A DNA stretch of 64,000 bases from Moniliella sp. 'wahieum' (taxonomy: Eukaryota > Basidiomycota > Moniliellomycetes > Moniliellales > Moniliellaceae). The notes below the pieces were generated by a model. The model searched no databases. It was not told where the DNA came from and worked only from the letters and a program-made list of their open reading frames with translations. The stretch spans positions 496,001 to 560,000 of the forward strand of contig RSEE01000023.1 of assembly GCA_003971905.1 (NCBI GenBank), given 5' to 3'. Shown here in pieces: positions 23,156-34,716 of this stretch (its first letter is position 1; the number at the start of each line of letters is the position of its first letter). Made by a program: the position numbers and the translations under genes.

Positions 23156-24099
23156 ATGGCGTCTCGTGGCCTCATGTCGATGGGCCAGCTCGCCCGGGCG
23201 GTCATGCCCTCTTCGATCGCTGGTGTCCGCCCCCGTGTTGTGGCTCGACCTGTATCGGTATCGATGGCCGTGCGTCACGCGTCTGGCTGGCTCCACCCTG
23301 GTGTGTTGAACCCCCACCAGAAGAACATGGCCCGCAAGATGCGCGGTCGTGGTCGTGGTAACGGCCTGGGTAAGACGTCCGGTAAGGGTCAGATGGGTCA
23401 AACGTCGCGTTCGGGCCCGCGCAAGCCCGGCCTGGGTTTTGAGGGTGGCCAAACGGCCCTGACCAAACTGTTCCCCAAAAAGGGAAAGCGGAACCCTCTG
23501 GCCAAGGAGTACGCCACCGTCACTTTGGGTCGCATCCAGGAGTGGATCAAACGCGGTCTGATTAACCCGAGCCAGAAGATTACCATCCCTGTCCTTGTCC
23601 AGACCAACTGTATTCCCGTGTCCACGATGGTGTCAAGCTGTTGGCGAACAACTCGGAGTACTTTTCGACTCCGATCAACATTGAAGTAAGCCAGGCCACG
23701 GAAGAGGCTATCAAGCTAGTCGAGATCAACGATGGCACGATTACCACCCGCTATCACGGAAAGGTCTACCTGCGCTCGTTGGTCCGCCCTTTCAAGTGGC
23801 TCCACCGGGGGCGGCCGCTTCCTACGCCCCTGTTCCTTTCCGGAAGAAGGACTTGAGTACGTTTCCCCTCCTGCGCCCATTGTATTGGTCCGTGGCTCTG
23901 CTTGCCCCCAGAAACTAACCTGTGTGAATGGCCAGTGTACTACTGTTCCTTCCACCACCGCGGGTTCTTGGCCAAGGAGGCGATCTTGGGTACCAACCCC
24001 AAGCTCAATGTTTCTCTCCTTGACAAGATCGAGCCTAAGCGGAAGTACCAGCAGGAGATGACCAAGAAGTTCTTGGCCGAGCGCAAGCCGCGACGGTGA
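23156..24099 (+). CDS. Mitochondrial large-subunit ribosomal protein uL15m
   Basis: Component of the mitoribosomal large subunit. From ATG 23156 the N-terminus MASRGLMSMGQLARAVMPSS and on to PRVVARPVSVSMAVRHAS is an Arg-rich targeting region. The L15 signature follows: KKMRGR-type MARKMRGRGRGNGLGKTSGK, GQTSRSGPRKPGLGFEGGQT, LTKLFPKKGKRN. Then comes LGRIQEWIKRGLINPSQKIT. A frame slip near 23620 leads to GVKLLANNSEYFSTPINIEV. An intron at 23857-23935 (GTACGT, branch ACTAAC, CCAG) joins KKDLM to YYCSFHHRGFLAKEAILG, and the protein ends KKFLAERKPRR (TGA 24097-24099). The C-terminal extension past the bacterial-like core is typical of fungal mitoribosomal L15 (yeast MRPL10). Confidence 0.93.
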
Positions 24100-24799
24100 A
24101 GACGGCGCTTAAGTAGGAGCTCGTCATGAGCGATATGCATGTGGTTTGGCTCGGCGCTTTGGTTGTGTAGTAGCGAGCACGTTGGCAGTAGCTGTCTGTG
24201 GCAGCGCCCCTTTCGGCGTCGCAAACGGCGACTGATCGAACGGCGTGCTAGGTGTGTGTGTGTGTACAAGGCGCCAGGATGTAGCGCTTGTGTCGGCGGC
24301 GGCAGGGGTGAGTATGAGGTGCGCTACTGGGATCTGGTGCTGAAAGCGCAGGACACCAGCGGGGAGCACATCCTAACTACACTCGCCGGGCCGTCTGGCC
24401 GTTCTGATTGACAGCCGACGCTGCGCTTGAAACGCAGCACACAGCCCCCGCGCCTTCCTCAGCAGCGGTGCCGGCCACGGCAGCGAAGAGCACCGGCAGC
24501 GGCCATCCATGCATCCCAGTGCACATAGCAAGCAGACACTCTGCAGAGCAGCGCTAATTAACCCTTGCTGAGCAGCACAGGAGCTAAGCCCGCCCGCACC
24601 AGACCCGCACCCACCCACTGCTGTCGCCCCGCACCACGCAGGGGCTGCGCCACTGCGGGGCGCCCGCCTGTCCATTTCCATGCTTCCTTGCCTCGCCTGC
24701 GTGTGCTGCTCCTCTCCGATCTCACACCGCTTCCCTCCTCTCCTCTCCTCTCCTCTGCCCGCCCCCACCTCCTCCCTCCCCCCCCCACACACCCACACC
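24100..24799. other. Intergenic spacer
   Basis: 0.7 kb between uL15m and the next + strand gene. Contains a (GT)6 run at about 24254-24266 and a pyrimidine-rich leader with CTCTC repeats just before 24800. No gene is supported. Confidence 0.5.
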
Positions 24800-26700
24800 A
24801 TGGCCTCTGGCCTGCCTCCGCCGGCATCAGAGCCCATGTCCCACACCCCACTTGCCATGCCCCCCGACGCATCCGCCTACAGCCCTGCCTTCCTCTCCCC
24901 CTCCGACTTGGACGCATCCGATCACGACGACGACGGCACCTCCGTCCCTTTGGACGAATATCCATTCGACTCGGATGACGGCCCCGACCACCTGGATCCG
25001 CTCGAGCCGGACGAAGACGACGAGGCAGAGGCAGACACCGAGCAAGGCCCACATGCTGGCCGACGAGTACGCCCACTACTACTATGGCCAGGACGCCCAC
25101 CCTCGCCAGTCTCTGCACCCTTCCCCTCGCACGGTGCCCACGCATCCCTGCGCACCCATGCGAATGGTACCGCTTTCATGTCGCCGAGGACGAAGAACTG
25201 CTCGCCAATGAGCCCAGCGTGGACTCCTACCACGGCTGGCCCCTCTTGCCGCCGTCGCCCCACCCGTGCTCACTCTCTTTGGCGGTCAGGCTGACCACTG
25301 GTCCAATGCGGTCGAGATTCTTCTTGCCTCCTTTTGGCTCTACCAGTTCCTTCGCTCTCCATGGGAGTTGTACGATGCGGCCCGGACCAAGCGTGTGTTG
25401 CACGCTGACATTGCCACTCGGTTCCGTTGGGCCACTTGCGCGCCCAAAGGGCGCATGCCGCCCATCTTGCACAGCAAGCTCAAACCCAAGCCTCTCTCCA
25501 GCGTGCCGAACTGCTCGCCTTTCTGTGGTGCATTCTCTCCCCTGTGGTGGGTGCCATTACGCTGATCTGGTTGCGCGAGACTCTCAGTGACGGAGGTCAG
25601 TACATCAATGCCTTTTCCATCCGTCTGTTTGTTGTGACGGCTGGGATCAAGCCGTGGATGCATGCCATTCGCCTTATTCGGCGCCGGATCCTCTTCCTGC
25701 AAAAGGAAGTGCACTACCCAGCTGGACAAATTGAAGCCATGACGGAGCGGATTGAGCAACTGGAGATCGACCTGGCTCAGGCCCGTCAGGACACAGTCAC
25801 CAGGGAGGAGATGGATGCGCTACGGAGCGCGCTTGACATTCCGTTGGCCCGGGTTGTGCGCGCAGTACGCAAGGCGGCGCGGCGCGAGGCGCGGGCCCAA
25901 GCGGCACGCGCAGGCGAGCTGGCTAGGGTCGATGACCAGCTTGCCGCCCTGGTTGAAACCACATCGTCTAATGCTGAACAGATCCTTCTCGATCGCAAGG
26001 AGCGGGAGCGTTGGTCCGCCTTGCCGGGTACCTTGTTCCAGGCGATTGGTACCGTCATGGGCCAGAGGTACAAGTTGGGCCCAACCGACCCTGCGAACCG
26101 TACCAAGGAAATCACGTCTGGCTCCATTACCCAACTGGATGAATCTGCTCCCCCGTCCATCGCTGCCTCTGAGCCCACCGGCTCGCCGAATGCGAACCGT
26201 CGTAAGGTGCGCCACAAGCGCTCTTCCACCTGGTCCGAATCCCGCCCACCAAGTCTCCCGTTCGCCCCTCGTCCCCTTCCTCTTCAGCGGTGATGACCTG
26301 TGCGTGGTCTCCTACGATGCGCTCGTGCCCTTTTCCTTTTGCTGTCTAGATATACCGTAATGCTGACCCGTTGATTCTCTGTGCACAGTGGGTCGCTCGA
26401 TGCTGACCAAGGCACGGGATATGGCCGGGTGGAACGAGCTGCAACAGCCTAACAGCGTGCAAGCTACAGGGACGCCTCAACTGACCATGCCTAGCAGCGC
26501 CTCGATTGGCAGCAAATACGGCTCAGGGCGCCGGTCGGAAACCAATACCCCCCCGCGGCTGGGTCACCACATATCCACCACCTCTCTTGCGTCCAGTCAC
26601 GCGGCTAAGCAAGTCTTTCGCTCCTACCCCACCCATTTCTGATTCGATGCCGGGTATGAAATCGAAACGCAGCCATTCGCGCCGGGCCTCCCGGTCGTAG
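24800..26700 (+). CDS. Uncharacterised fungal membrane protein with coiled coil
   Basis: I do not recognise a named family. From ATG 24800 the protein begins MASGLPPPASEPMSHTPLAM, then an Asp-rich disordered segment. Three hydrophobic segments follow: NAVEILLASFWLYQFL, LLAFLWCILSPVVGAITLIW and FSIRLFVVTAGIKPWMHAIR. Next is a long charged coiled coil (EAMTERIEQLEIDLAQARQD through RREARAQAARAGELARVDDQ). The tail is Ser/Pro-rich and basic and ends KSKRSHSRRASRS (TAG 26698-26700). Frame slips at about 25060-25260, 25440 and 26600 are needed. An intron ending at about 26388 (TGTGCACAG) is likely, though its donor is unclear. Topology suggests a membrane anchor with a cytosolic coiled coil. Function cannot be assigned. 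Confidence 0.65.
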
Positions 26701-27920
26701 GAGCCAAAAGCACTCGTTTTCGGGGGGTTCCATGCTCTTGTTCGACTGACCTGTCTCAGACAAGTTTCTCTTCACTACGATCTCTCCTGTGTTCTTTTAT
26801 CTATGCCACCGTCCCCTCCCCCTCATGTCAATGTCGAGGGCGATTGGATGGCACCTTTGATTCCCTGAAACGACTTACGCCTGCATCTTATACCTCTTCA
26901 CGTCCTGCCGTTTCCTTCTTCCTTTTGTCTCTTTTGTGGGCTTCTGAAGACTTCTACGTTTTTGATGCACCACTCCACGAAATCCATTACTTTTGGTCAA
27001 TGATCTTTCCCCATGATGCCTCCGATTCATTGAAGCTCAGTACCCTTCGCCTCCTTTGCCCTCCTTATCGTCGCCCTCTCTCCCGCCGGTAGTAAAAGCC
27101 CTCTCTCCTCCCCCAGCACTGGAGAGTGCGTGTAAATGCGGTGTGTTGCGCCACACAGGGGAGGGGGAGGGGGCAACTCCCGAGCATGCGTGGCGCTCTC
27201 TCGCTTGGGCGAGAAGACATCCGTTATGCCCTCATTTTGGTTCTTGATCTCCCTCGGGCTGGCTCTCGATCGGAATATTCCGCGCCTCGTTTCTCCCTCT
27301 TCGCGTATACCTTTTTGTTGGGGCTTCAAGACGATGTCTCTGCACTCATTCTCCTTCCGTATATAGATAGGAAAGTGGGCTGCAGACTCGTGCTTGTTAT
27401 CGACCAGTTCCTTCCTTGCCGTGTGTGAACCCTCCGGTGAATAGAAATGGTACCAAAGGCAACTATAAATCATGTGCTACTGAAACACACGTTCTTCCCT
27501 TTGTTGTCAAAAAGCGAGGGATCGAAAGTGGTTCACCGCGTCTACTGTTTAGTGGACCTCATAGTCTCATTTGGTGGGGGGGGAGGGCGTGAAGGGCGTC
27601 GAATGACGAAGTCTCCCTGGTTTTCTGTGGGTTGCTTTACCTCAATCACGACGCCTACCTCTGTAAAGATAACCAACCGAGAGGATTTTCGAGAGCATCC
27701 ATGACTGCCGGGGAAGCATATATCAGCTCTTCTCCCTTAGTTCATATGCTAATCGCGAGAGGTTTGTACCCCTCTCACATTCTCCATAGACCCAATCCGA
27801 TGTGCTCTCCACGAATTGGACTGTCATGTTGTTGCTTAGCAAGTTGAATGGGCCCTGGCTTCGGTGCTCAACAGAATCAGACTATCATTCCTGCTCGCCA
27901 CCGATCAAGATGCCATGAAT
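26701..27920. other. Convergent spacer
   Basis: 1.2 kb between convergent genes, distinctly pyrimidine-rich and less GC-rich than the genes (runs of TTCTTCC/CTCTCTT). It would fit long 3' UTRs. No conserved coding sequence is seen. Confidence 0.45.
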
Positions 27921-29958
27921 CTAATTCTTCTGGGCCAGGCGGGCCAGGACGGAGCAGAATTCCTTAGGAGAGACAATCTCCGTCGCCCCATAGGTGATCC
28001 GCTTGGGCACGCCCGCCTGGGAGGAGGATGTACGCTGCTCGTACTCGCGCAAGTTGGCATACTCGACATAGCTGCCCCCGCCACCACAAATACGACCGCA
28101 TCGTTGTGCCCGCTAGCCGAAACGGGCGCCGATGTATCGGCCACTGTCCGCCGTTTGGGATCGAGGTAGAGGTACTTGTCGGACTCTGTCCTGGCCTGCG
28201 CCGACGCTTGAGCTGGGTCCATTAGTGCCTTGACCAACCGCGTCACCGTCTCGTCCTTCTGTGCTGGGAGGAAGTTCTGACCCCTGCAACTAGGTTCTCG
28301 AATCCAGAATCTTTCAATCGTTCCCCAGCGTTCGCCCCAGAGCACCAAACCCTTTAAACAGATCTTTCCCCTGGGCAGGGGCAGGTGTGGCGCCGAGGCC
28401 AACGACATCATCCGAGCCGTTTGGCGAATGCTGCATAGACGGAAGGGTCAGCAGTGATCAGTCAGCAAAAAAGGAGGAGGGTGAGGCGGGGTGAGGGGAG
28501 GGGGGTGTACCTTTGGACATAGCGAAGTGCAGATAAATCAGCCCCAGCTGCCGTTAGCGCATCCTCGAATGTTTTCAGCTCGTTGGGTCCCAATTCGACG
28601 GGGCTGGAGAGAAAAGATCAAAAAGAGACGAAGCTTGTCTTGAGCCCCGGACCAAGCCGTGTTTTGGATAGCGTCCAGCACGGTCTTTTGAGGAACGTTG
28701 CGGATGCCCTCCTCGATTTGGAACAGCTCGTCCAAGCCGCGGTCGCGGATGCCTTGCAACAAGGCCGTGGCAATGTTCATGTGAGCGTCCAGCACAGTCT
28801 TGCGCGCGGAGCGCCGGGAGAGCTGTAATAGCCGCTTTCAAATGGAGCGCATTGTTCCCTTCCAGCGAGCTCACATCGTCCAAAGGAGAAATGCCCGTCT
28901 TTGCGCGTGAGCTCAGCAGCATCAGCCTTGTACTTGCCCAGCTCCTGGTCAATGTCAGCAGCAACCTCGGGGAAGGGCTGCACGACATTCTTTGTCCAGA
29001 AAAAGTCCTTGCCATCCAGATCGTCTTGGCTTTGCTCCCTGCTCCGAGGCGGGAACACTGACCCGGTTCAAGCGCAGCTCCAACACGTCGTCCACCAGTG
29101 CTTGGTACGTCCAACTATGGGCAAGCATGGGGACCAAGTCCACATCCCGATCCAACAACAGGAGTAATGGTCGCTGGGAAACCCATCCCTCGGCCCGGAT
29201 CCAGAGGAAAAGAGGTCGCTGGCGCCTCGGGTAGAAGCTAGGTGGGAGCGAATGAGCTCGTCCAGTTCACGAGCCACCAGCTCGGCAGCATTCCCCCCGG
29301 TGCGCGAATGATGGGGATGCCACCCCCTCGAGTGGCTAGCACACTGAAAAGGCCATGCGCAATGCGGCTTGCTTCCGCGCGGACTGCCTCCTCGCCCGCG
29401 CCGGAGCATACAGGACTTCGTACGTGTTGTGTTTTTGCGGGGGAGGGAGCAGTTCGAAGAGTGAGTTGTCGAGCACAACAAAGTCGAGGTACTGATCAAA
29501 CACCTGCTCCACCCCAGCTCCATCCGACTTGTGGCAACTATCCGAGCAAACTCGTCGAGCTGCGAGTCGGAGAGGGGCGAGATGAAGTTGACAAGGATCG
29601 ACTCGTAGGCTGCGCGGGCTAGATCGTCGGCGATCCGAGTAAAGTTGGCGGTAGTGGGGGCAACAAAGTAGACCGCAGGCACATCTGGAAGTGGAGGGCG
29701 GTCGGAATGAAGCTGGAGGTGGAGGGTGACGCCGGCCTGGCGCAGGTCCTGGACCGTCATGAGGGGTGCGACCACCTCCTGGGCAGCGCTGTCGAGACGA
29801 GCACTTTCCAGGACGGGGCGGCCGCGGCGTCGAGGGCAGCCGACGGGAAGGAGGCTTGCCGTCGCCGCCAGCGACCGCCTTGATGCGCGCATCGGCGACG
29901 GGGCGGTTGGAGTTGAGGAGGGCAAGCAGCGCGCCACCTGGGCTTCGCGCAGCGACAT
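27921..29958 (-). CDS. SLY1: SM-family protein SLY1 (ER-Golgi SNARE regulator)
   Basis: Sec1/Munc18 protein that binds the syntaxin Sed5 and drives ER-Golgi and intra-Golgi fusion. The start MSLREAQVA (29958) matches the usual N-terminus. Conserved blocks: [20 protein letters not shown] then [40 protein letters not shown] then [30 protein letters not shown] then [21 protein letters not shown] further block is [20 protein letters not shown]. An intron lies at 28431-28510 (GTACAC...TGCAG). The C-terminus has [21 protein letters not shown] and a final frame ending LARLAQKN with the stop at 27921-27923. Multiple frame slips occur (for example about 29490, 29160 and 28070). It is divergent from the RhoGAP gene with 364 bp between. 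Confidence 0.95.
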
Positions 29959-30322
29959 GGTGGTGCCCTCAGGCATCAGCGCAGGCGCCGCCGAGGGCAA
30001 GATGGCCGAGGGGCAACCCTAGCCAGCCGCCACGTGGAGGTGGGCTTACGTCAGCGGGCAGCCGCAACATCACGTGCCATGTCATGGGTGTGACCGACTA
30101 GGGACAAGCCACTGTGGGGGAAAGAGGCTGCCAAGAGCTGCGCCAGACTGCCCCACCCCGCTGCGCCGCTGGCCCCACCTGCGCCCGCTCGGGCGGCGCC
30201 TTGGGCCTTAGCCGGGCCCTGCGTCGCCGCCGATCCGATCAGCCCGCAGCCGCATCCACCTGCCCCTATATAGCTCCTCCCCGCCACCATTGCGCCCTCA
30301 GCCCCGTGCTCCCCTGGCCGCC
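29959..30322. promoter_or_regulatory. Divergent promoter SLY1 / RhoGAP
   Basis: 364 bp between divergent start codons. A TATATAG box at 30267-30273 lies 50 bp upstream of the RhoGAP ATG. CTCAG-type palindromic words are absent here. Confidence 0.55.
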
Positions 30323-32425
30323 ATGGCCCCCGAGCTCGATGCCACTCGCCTCCTCGCCCCTTCGAGGCCGGCATCCGCCAGGCGCGCATCTACCACTCCT
30401 ACCTGGATGCACGCCTCGCCGCCGAGAGGCGGTACGCCGCAGACCTTGAGAGTGTCCTCGATGCCCACCCTCCCGACCCCCCGGAGCCCGACACGGCCAG
30501 TGACCGTCCCCACCGTTTTCCTCCAAGAAACTGCCCACACCGCAGCTCGATGGCTACACCCGCGACGTATGGCTTGCCTACCGCAAAGCCGACCAGGCAG
30601 AGGCCGAAGCACGCCTCCGCCACGTCGATCTGTCGGCAAGAAGCCTGGACCCTTTGGATGCCTGGTGCAAGAGTCAGGAGCGCGCACTCGAGGACATGCG
30701 CAACAGCCTGCAGGCCAGTCGCAAGTCGTATGAAGAGGCGCATTCCAAGCTTCTCCCCCTGTGCGCAATGCGTATGAGAAAAAGTGTTCAGAATTGGACG
30801 AGCTGGTACGCCAAGAGGCTGCTGTGGAACTTCAGCGCCAGCAACTTTCGGACATCCAGGCGCCCCAGCCTCCGAAAATTCTAACGGATGAGGCGTCTCT
30901 GAGTGCAACCCTCGTTGGCACTGATGATGGCCAGAAGGGGTCGCCCACAGAGTGCTACTCGCCCAGCGACCAGCAGCGCTCGTTCCCAAGCTGATCGATG
31001 CTTTGCGTAACAAAGAGATCCGGGAGGGGTGGGATGTGGCACGGGAGGCTGCCAAAAAGAAAGCCATTTTCTCGTCGGCCGAGGGACCCTCAGAATATAC
31101 ATACGATCCTGCTGTTGCGGAGGCGCTGCTGCGCAAGAAAGCGAAGACCCAACGCGAAGTTGAGGAGCTGGACGACAAGTACCGCGACGTAGTGATCAAA
31201 TTGGAGAAGCTCCGCCTGTCGCTTGCTGTTGCATCAAGCGGACGCAAGACCAGTGTTGCACTCAGCGCTCTGAGATGGGTGCTCAGCTCGTGAAGGCGTG
31301 GTCTTTAATCAACAAGAGGGCAGTTCCTGTCAGACGAGGTGGTTGTATTTCGCGTCGAGGCGGTGCACGATGCTGCCCTTCATTGTGCCCATTCCAAGAG
31401 GATGTGCGTTTGGTTCAAGGCAGCTCGCGGCGCAAACAGAGCTTGAGCTAACACAGGGTGCCTTACATCAACCAGTATGTCTCCTTACGGCTTGCCCTTG
31501 CTGTTACGCGGATCGAATGCTGACTTGTTCTTGTAGCTGGCATGGCGCCCGTAAATGACCTCTTTGGAGTCAAACTGATGGACTACGCGTCGAGCCGCGA
31601 TAAGCCCTCGCAGCCGCCGTTTCTTGTACAAAAGTGTGTTGCTACCTCGACACATATGCTCTCAATGTGGAAGGCATATCGCACATCGGCCAAGCGGACT
31701 GCTGTAGAAAGGCTTGCCAACAAAGCCGAGAAGGATGAAATGGCTTTAACCTTCACTCCAGGAACAGATGACCGCGGTGACGGTAGCAGGCCGCTGAAGC
31801 GGTTATCTACGCCAACTTCCCGACCCTCTTCTCCCGCTGAACCGCGCGACGATTGTCGACCTACACAGAGTCGCGAATGGAAGAGACACAATCTGGCTGG
31901 CCATTATTATGTGAACAGATCAGCAGCCAGCCTCTTGTTCATCAAGTGACACTGCAACTCGTTCTCGAGCACCTCGGGCGCGTTGCAGGAAACTGTCAGA
32001 AAAACAAGATGACGGCATCCAACTTGGCACTCGTATTCGCCCCTGTTATCCTCGGAGCGCCTGAGTTGGAAAATACCGACAAATTGGTCATGCTCGAACA
32101 AGATCGAACCATGGAAGATCTGATCGTCTTTGGAGGGGACATTTTCGATAACCTCAAGGGGTCATCTGCCTCTCTTTCTTCAATCCCTAACCCTGATGCT
32201 ACCCAAAATATTCCCCAAAACGCTGGTGCACTTTCACCAACTCCTCCTGAACCCTCGCGTCCACAAGGGGGTGGACATCATCACACACAATCTCTCGACG
32301 CTGGATCGTCTCGGGTTCAGAGACCAACATTGGGTGTTGGCTTGATGCGGCGTGTGTCGGACGGCCCGAGAACTCGTTCAAGGAGAGTTCCGAGCAGACG
32401 CGAGGACCCCCCTGCTCTGACCTGA
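30323..32425 (+). CDS. F-BAR / RhoGAP protein (Rgd-like); C-terminus may run further
   Basis: A Rho-family GTPase-activating protein with a membrane-curving F-BAR domain, an architecture known for yeast Rgd1/Rgd2, which act in polarity and cytokinesis. After MAPELDATRLLAP the FCH helix reads FEAGIRQARIYHSYLDARLA (split by a slip), then SQERALEDMRNSLQASRKSY, EEAHSKLL and ALLRKKAKTQREVEELDDKY. The RhoGAP domain starts at about 31555: FGVKLMDYASSRDKPSQPPF, YLDTYALNVEGI then RTSAKRTAVERLANKAEKDE, where the Arg after GI(Y) is the expected catalytic finger. It continues QKNKMTASNLALVFAPVILG. The tail to 32425 is Ser/Pro-rich. A Pro/Ser-rich open stretch continues to about 33060 and may belong to the gene if the stop at 32423 reflects another slip. 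At least five slips are needed. Confidence 0.87.
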
Positions 32426-33771
32426 GCACGGACCAGGCTTCCTGCAGTGACCGTCCGTGCTTAAACGTGGAATTCACCAGCCCTACTGATACGTCCATTC
32501 CTCATCAGGTTCCACCTCTAGCTCCCCAGGTCCCCGCAGTGGCACCACTTCCCAGTCTTCACCCGCCCCCAGGAGACGCCCCCCCTCTCCCGAACCCGTT
32601 CGATCTTGTTACTCTGCCCCCGCTTCCTCCCCGCTCAACCTCGAGCCACGATAGCTCTCTTCCTCCTCCGGTAGCCTTCCCCGCCGCCGCATCGAATGAA
32701 CCCCCTTGGGACCCAGTCCTCTTCCTCGTCGTCCTCTTCCTCCTCTCCACCTCCACCTCCTCTTCCTCCTCGCCCGAGCTCAGTCCAACCAGAACGCCAA
32801 TTCTACGCTTCGAATCCCTCCCCTCTGCTACCTCGTTTGCAGCATTTGGGGGTGGTGTTCCGCCTCCACCCCCACTTCCTCCCCTCCCAAACTCGGTCCA
32901 GGAGGGAGCTACTGGGTCTGACAAGCGCATATCTTGGGACGGAGCTACTATCCTGCTCGGCCTCTCCTTCCCCACAACTTGAGCGGGGGGATAGGAGGCC
33001 CACCACCCCCACCCCTACCTTCCCCTTGACCGTGGAAGGTGGCATATCCTACCACGAATGATGCTCTATTCCCCTCTGGCTCTCCGGAAGAAACCGTGGG
33101 AGAATGTGAGCCCCCCCTCACTTCGAGTTGCCGCCCCATCGGAGAGTGTGCCGCGTCCTTTGGCGCCCGAAGAGCCTTTTACTCAATAAACCTGACCCAT
33201 CATGTCCGACTCTCGTCATGTTTTCAATGGCGTAGTACCTTCAAAACAGTCGGTCTATGCTACTCCTTTTTCCCCTGATGCCTCTAGCTGTCACGGTTTT
33301 ATACGATCGCGCCGAGCGAGATCTTCGTTGATGGTTTACCGGTAGCCCTCTTTTGCTCCTGATGACCTGACAGGTAGAGCACATTCTTACGGCCTTCCCG
33401 CTTACCCTGTGGGCTGCATCTGGCGGTGGGGTCGTAGAAAGCAGAGATTTGCCCGCAACTCATTGCACTGCCACAAGGCAGCAGCAGCTGAGAGCTTCAG
33501 AAGCCAAGCTAATGGTGTCAGAAAAAAAAAGACGGCGGGTAACGTTGAACGTTAATTATAGGCGTTAGGACGCTTGGGCGCCTCCATCACTTGCATCACT
33601 TGACGTCATGTGCTCAGACACGTCGATCGGCGGGGACGATGGCGATGATGGGAGAAGAGGCTGGGCGGGCACTATATAAGCGGGCAACGAGCCTTTTCTG
33701 TCCATCGGCCACATCCACCTGCTCCAGCCAGCCCCGTCCCTCAGCACACTCATCTTGAGATCGTTGGCACC
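32426..33771. other. Region after the RhoGAP stop, including the BAP31 promoter
   Basis: 32467-33060 is Pro/Ser-rich in two frames and may be the real C-terminal tail of the RhoGAP protein. From 33061 to 33771 no gene is seen. AACGTTGAACGTTAA, a palindromic word, is at 33542-33556. A TATATAA box at 33673-33679 sits 93 bp upstream of the BAP31 start. Confidence 0.45.
33673..33679 (+). promoter_or_regulatory. TATA box of the BAP31 gene
   Basis: TATATAA in a GC-rich setting, 93 bp upstream of the ATG at 33772. Sequence and spacing fit a fungal core promoter. Confidence 0.55.
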
Positions 33772-34547
33772 ATGATGGCGCTCCACTACTTGCTCTCCTT
33801 TGTCGTCCTTCTCCTGGAGGTGGTCTTTTTCTTTGTCCTCATCGCGCCGCTGCCGTTTGCAGCGCGCCGCAAGCTCTTCCGTTTCCTGGCTTCGCCTCCT
33901 GCACGCAAAGTCCAATATTGGTTCAAGATCACCTTTATCTTTGTGGCGGTCCTGTTTGCAGACGCATGCCAAAAGATGGTGGCCGCTGCGCAACAGTACC
34001 GCGAGCTGCAGAAGAATGAGGGTGGTGAGCTGGGGCTTGGTCAGGCAACGGCCATGGCCTCGTTGGCAACCGGAGGTGGGAACTCGAGTGCTCTTGCTTC
34101 TAAATTCTACACGGAGCGTAACTTCTACCTGACTGGATTCACCCTTCTTCTTGGCCTGTAAGATACCCTTGTTGATTCGTGTGCATCCTGGATGGAATCC
34201 GGAAGATTATTGACGCAGTTTCTTTGCGACCACACCAGCATCCACTCTCGCGTGTTCCGTCTCATCAACGAACTTATCGAATCCCAAGAGGAGCTATTTT
34301 CTCTCGAATCGAGCAAGTCCGACGCGCCTGCTCCGGTAGGAACCCCGGCTGAGGTGGAGGCTAAATACAAGGAGGAACTTGGTGCGTTATTGAGTGTTTC
34401 CGTGGCGCTTCCGACTGACTCTTGGTTTTGTCAACAGAGCGCCTCAAAAAGCAATCCCAGGAGCAACAACTCGAGTACACTCAACTTTCCGACAAACTCG
34501 CCAAGACCACTGCCACTGCTACACCAACAGCACCAGTGGCTAACTAG
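33772..34547 (+). CDS. BAP31 / Yet3-type ER membrane protein
   Basis: BAP31-like ER protein involved in export and quality control of membrane cargo. From MMALHYLLSFVVLLLEVVFF the first membrane helix runs into the conserved VLIAPLPFAARRKLFRFL. A second helix is FKITFIFVAVLFADACQKM. After FYTERNFYLTGFTLLLGL an intron at 34158-34205 (GTAAGA...GGAAG, 48 nt) leads to LTQFLCDHTSIHSRVFRLIN, then a coiled coil (ELIESQEELFSLES). A second intron at 34382-34437 (GTGCGT, branch GACTGAC, CAACAG) joins EEL to ERLKKQSQEQQLEYTQLSDK and LAKTTATATPTAPVAN, stop TAG 34545-34547. Spliced length is about 223 residues, normal for the family. There is no C-terminal KKxx signal. The frame is intact when spliced. 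Confidence 0.92.
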
Positions 34548-34716
34548 AGATCGTCGAGGAATAATTTGTGGAATTGATAGACGACATACTCTGTTTCCTA
34601 TACTCTTTTTGCAACAGAACTCCAGAGATAATGGGCTCTCACGCCCCTCCCATTCCTGCTCGTGTCCCAATAGAATCCATTAGCTCCTAACATGTAATGA
34701 TTCCCCCCGCCTCAGC

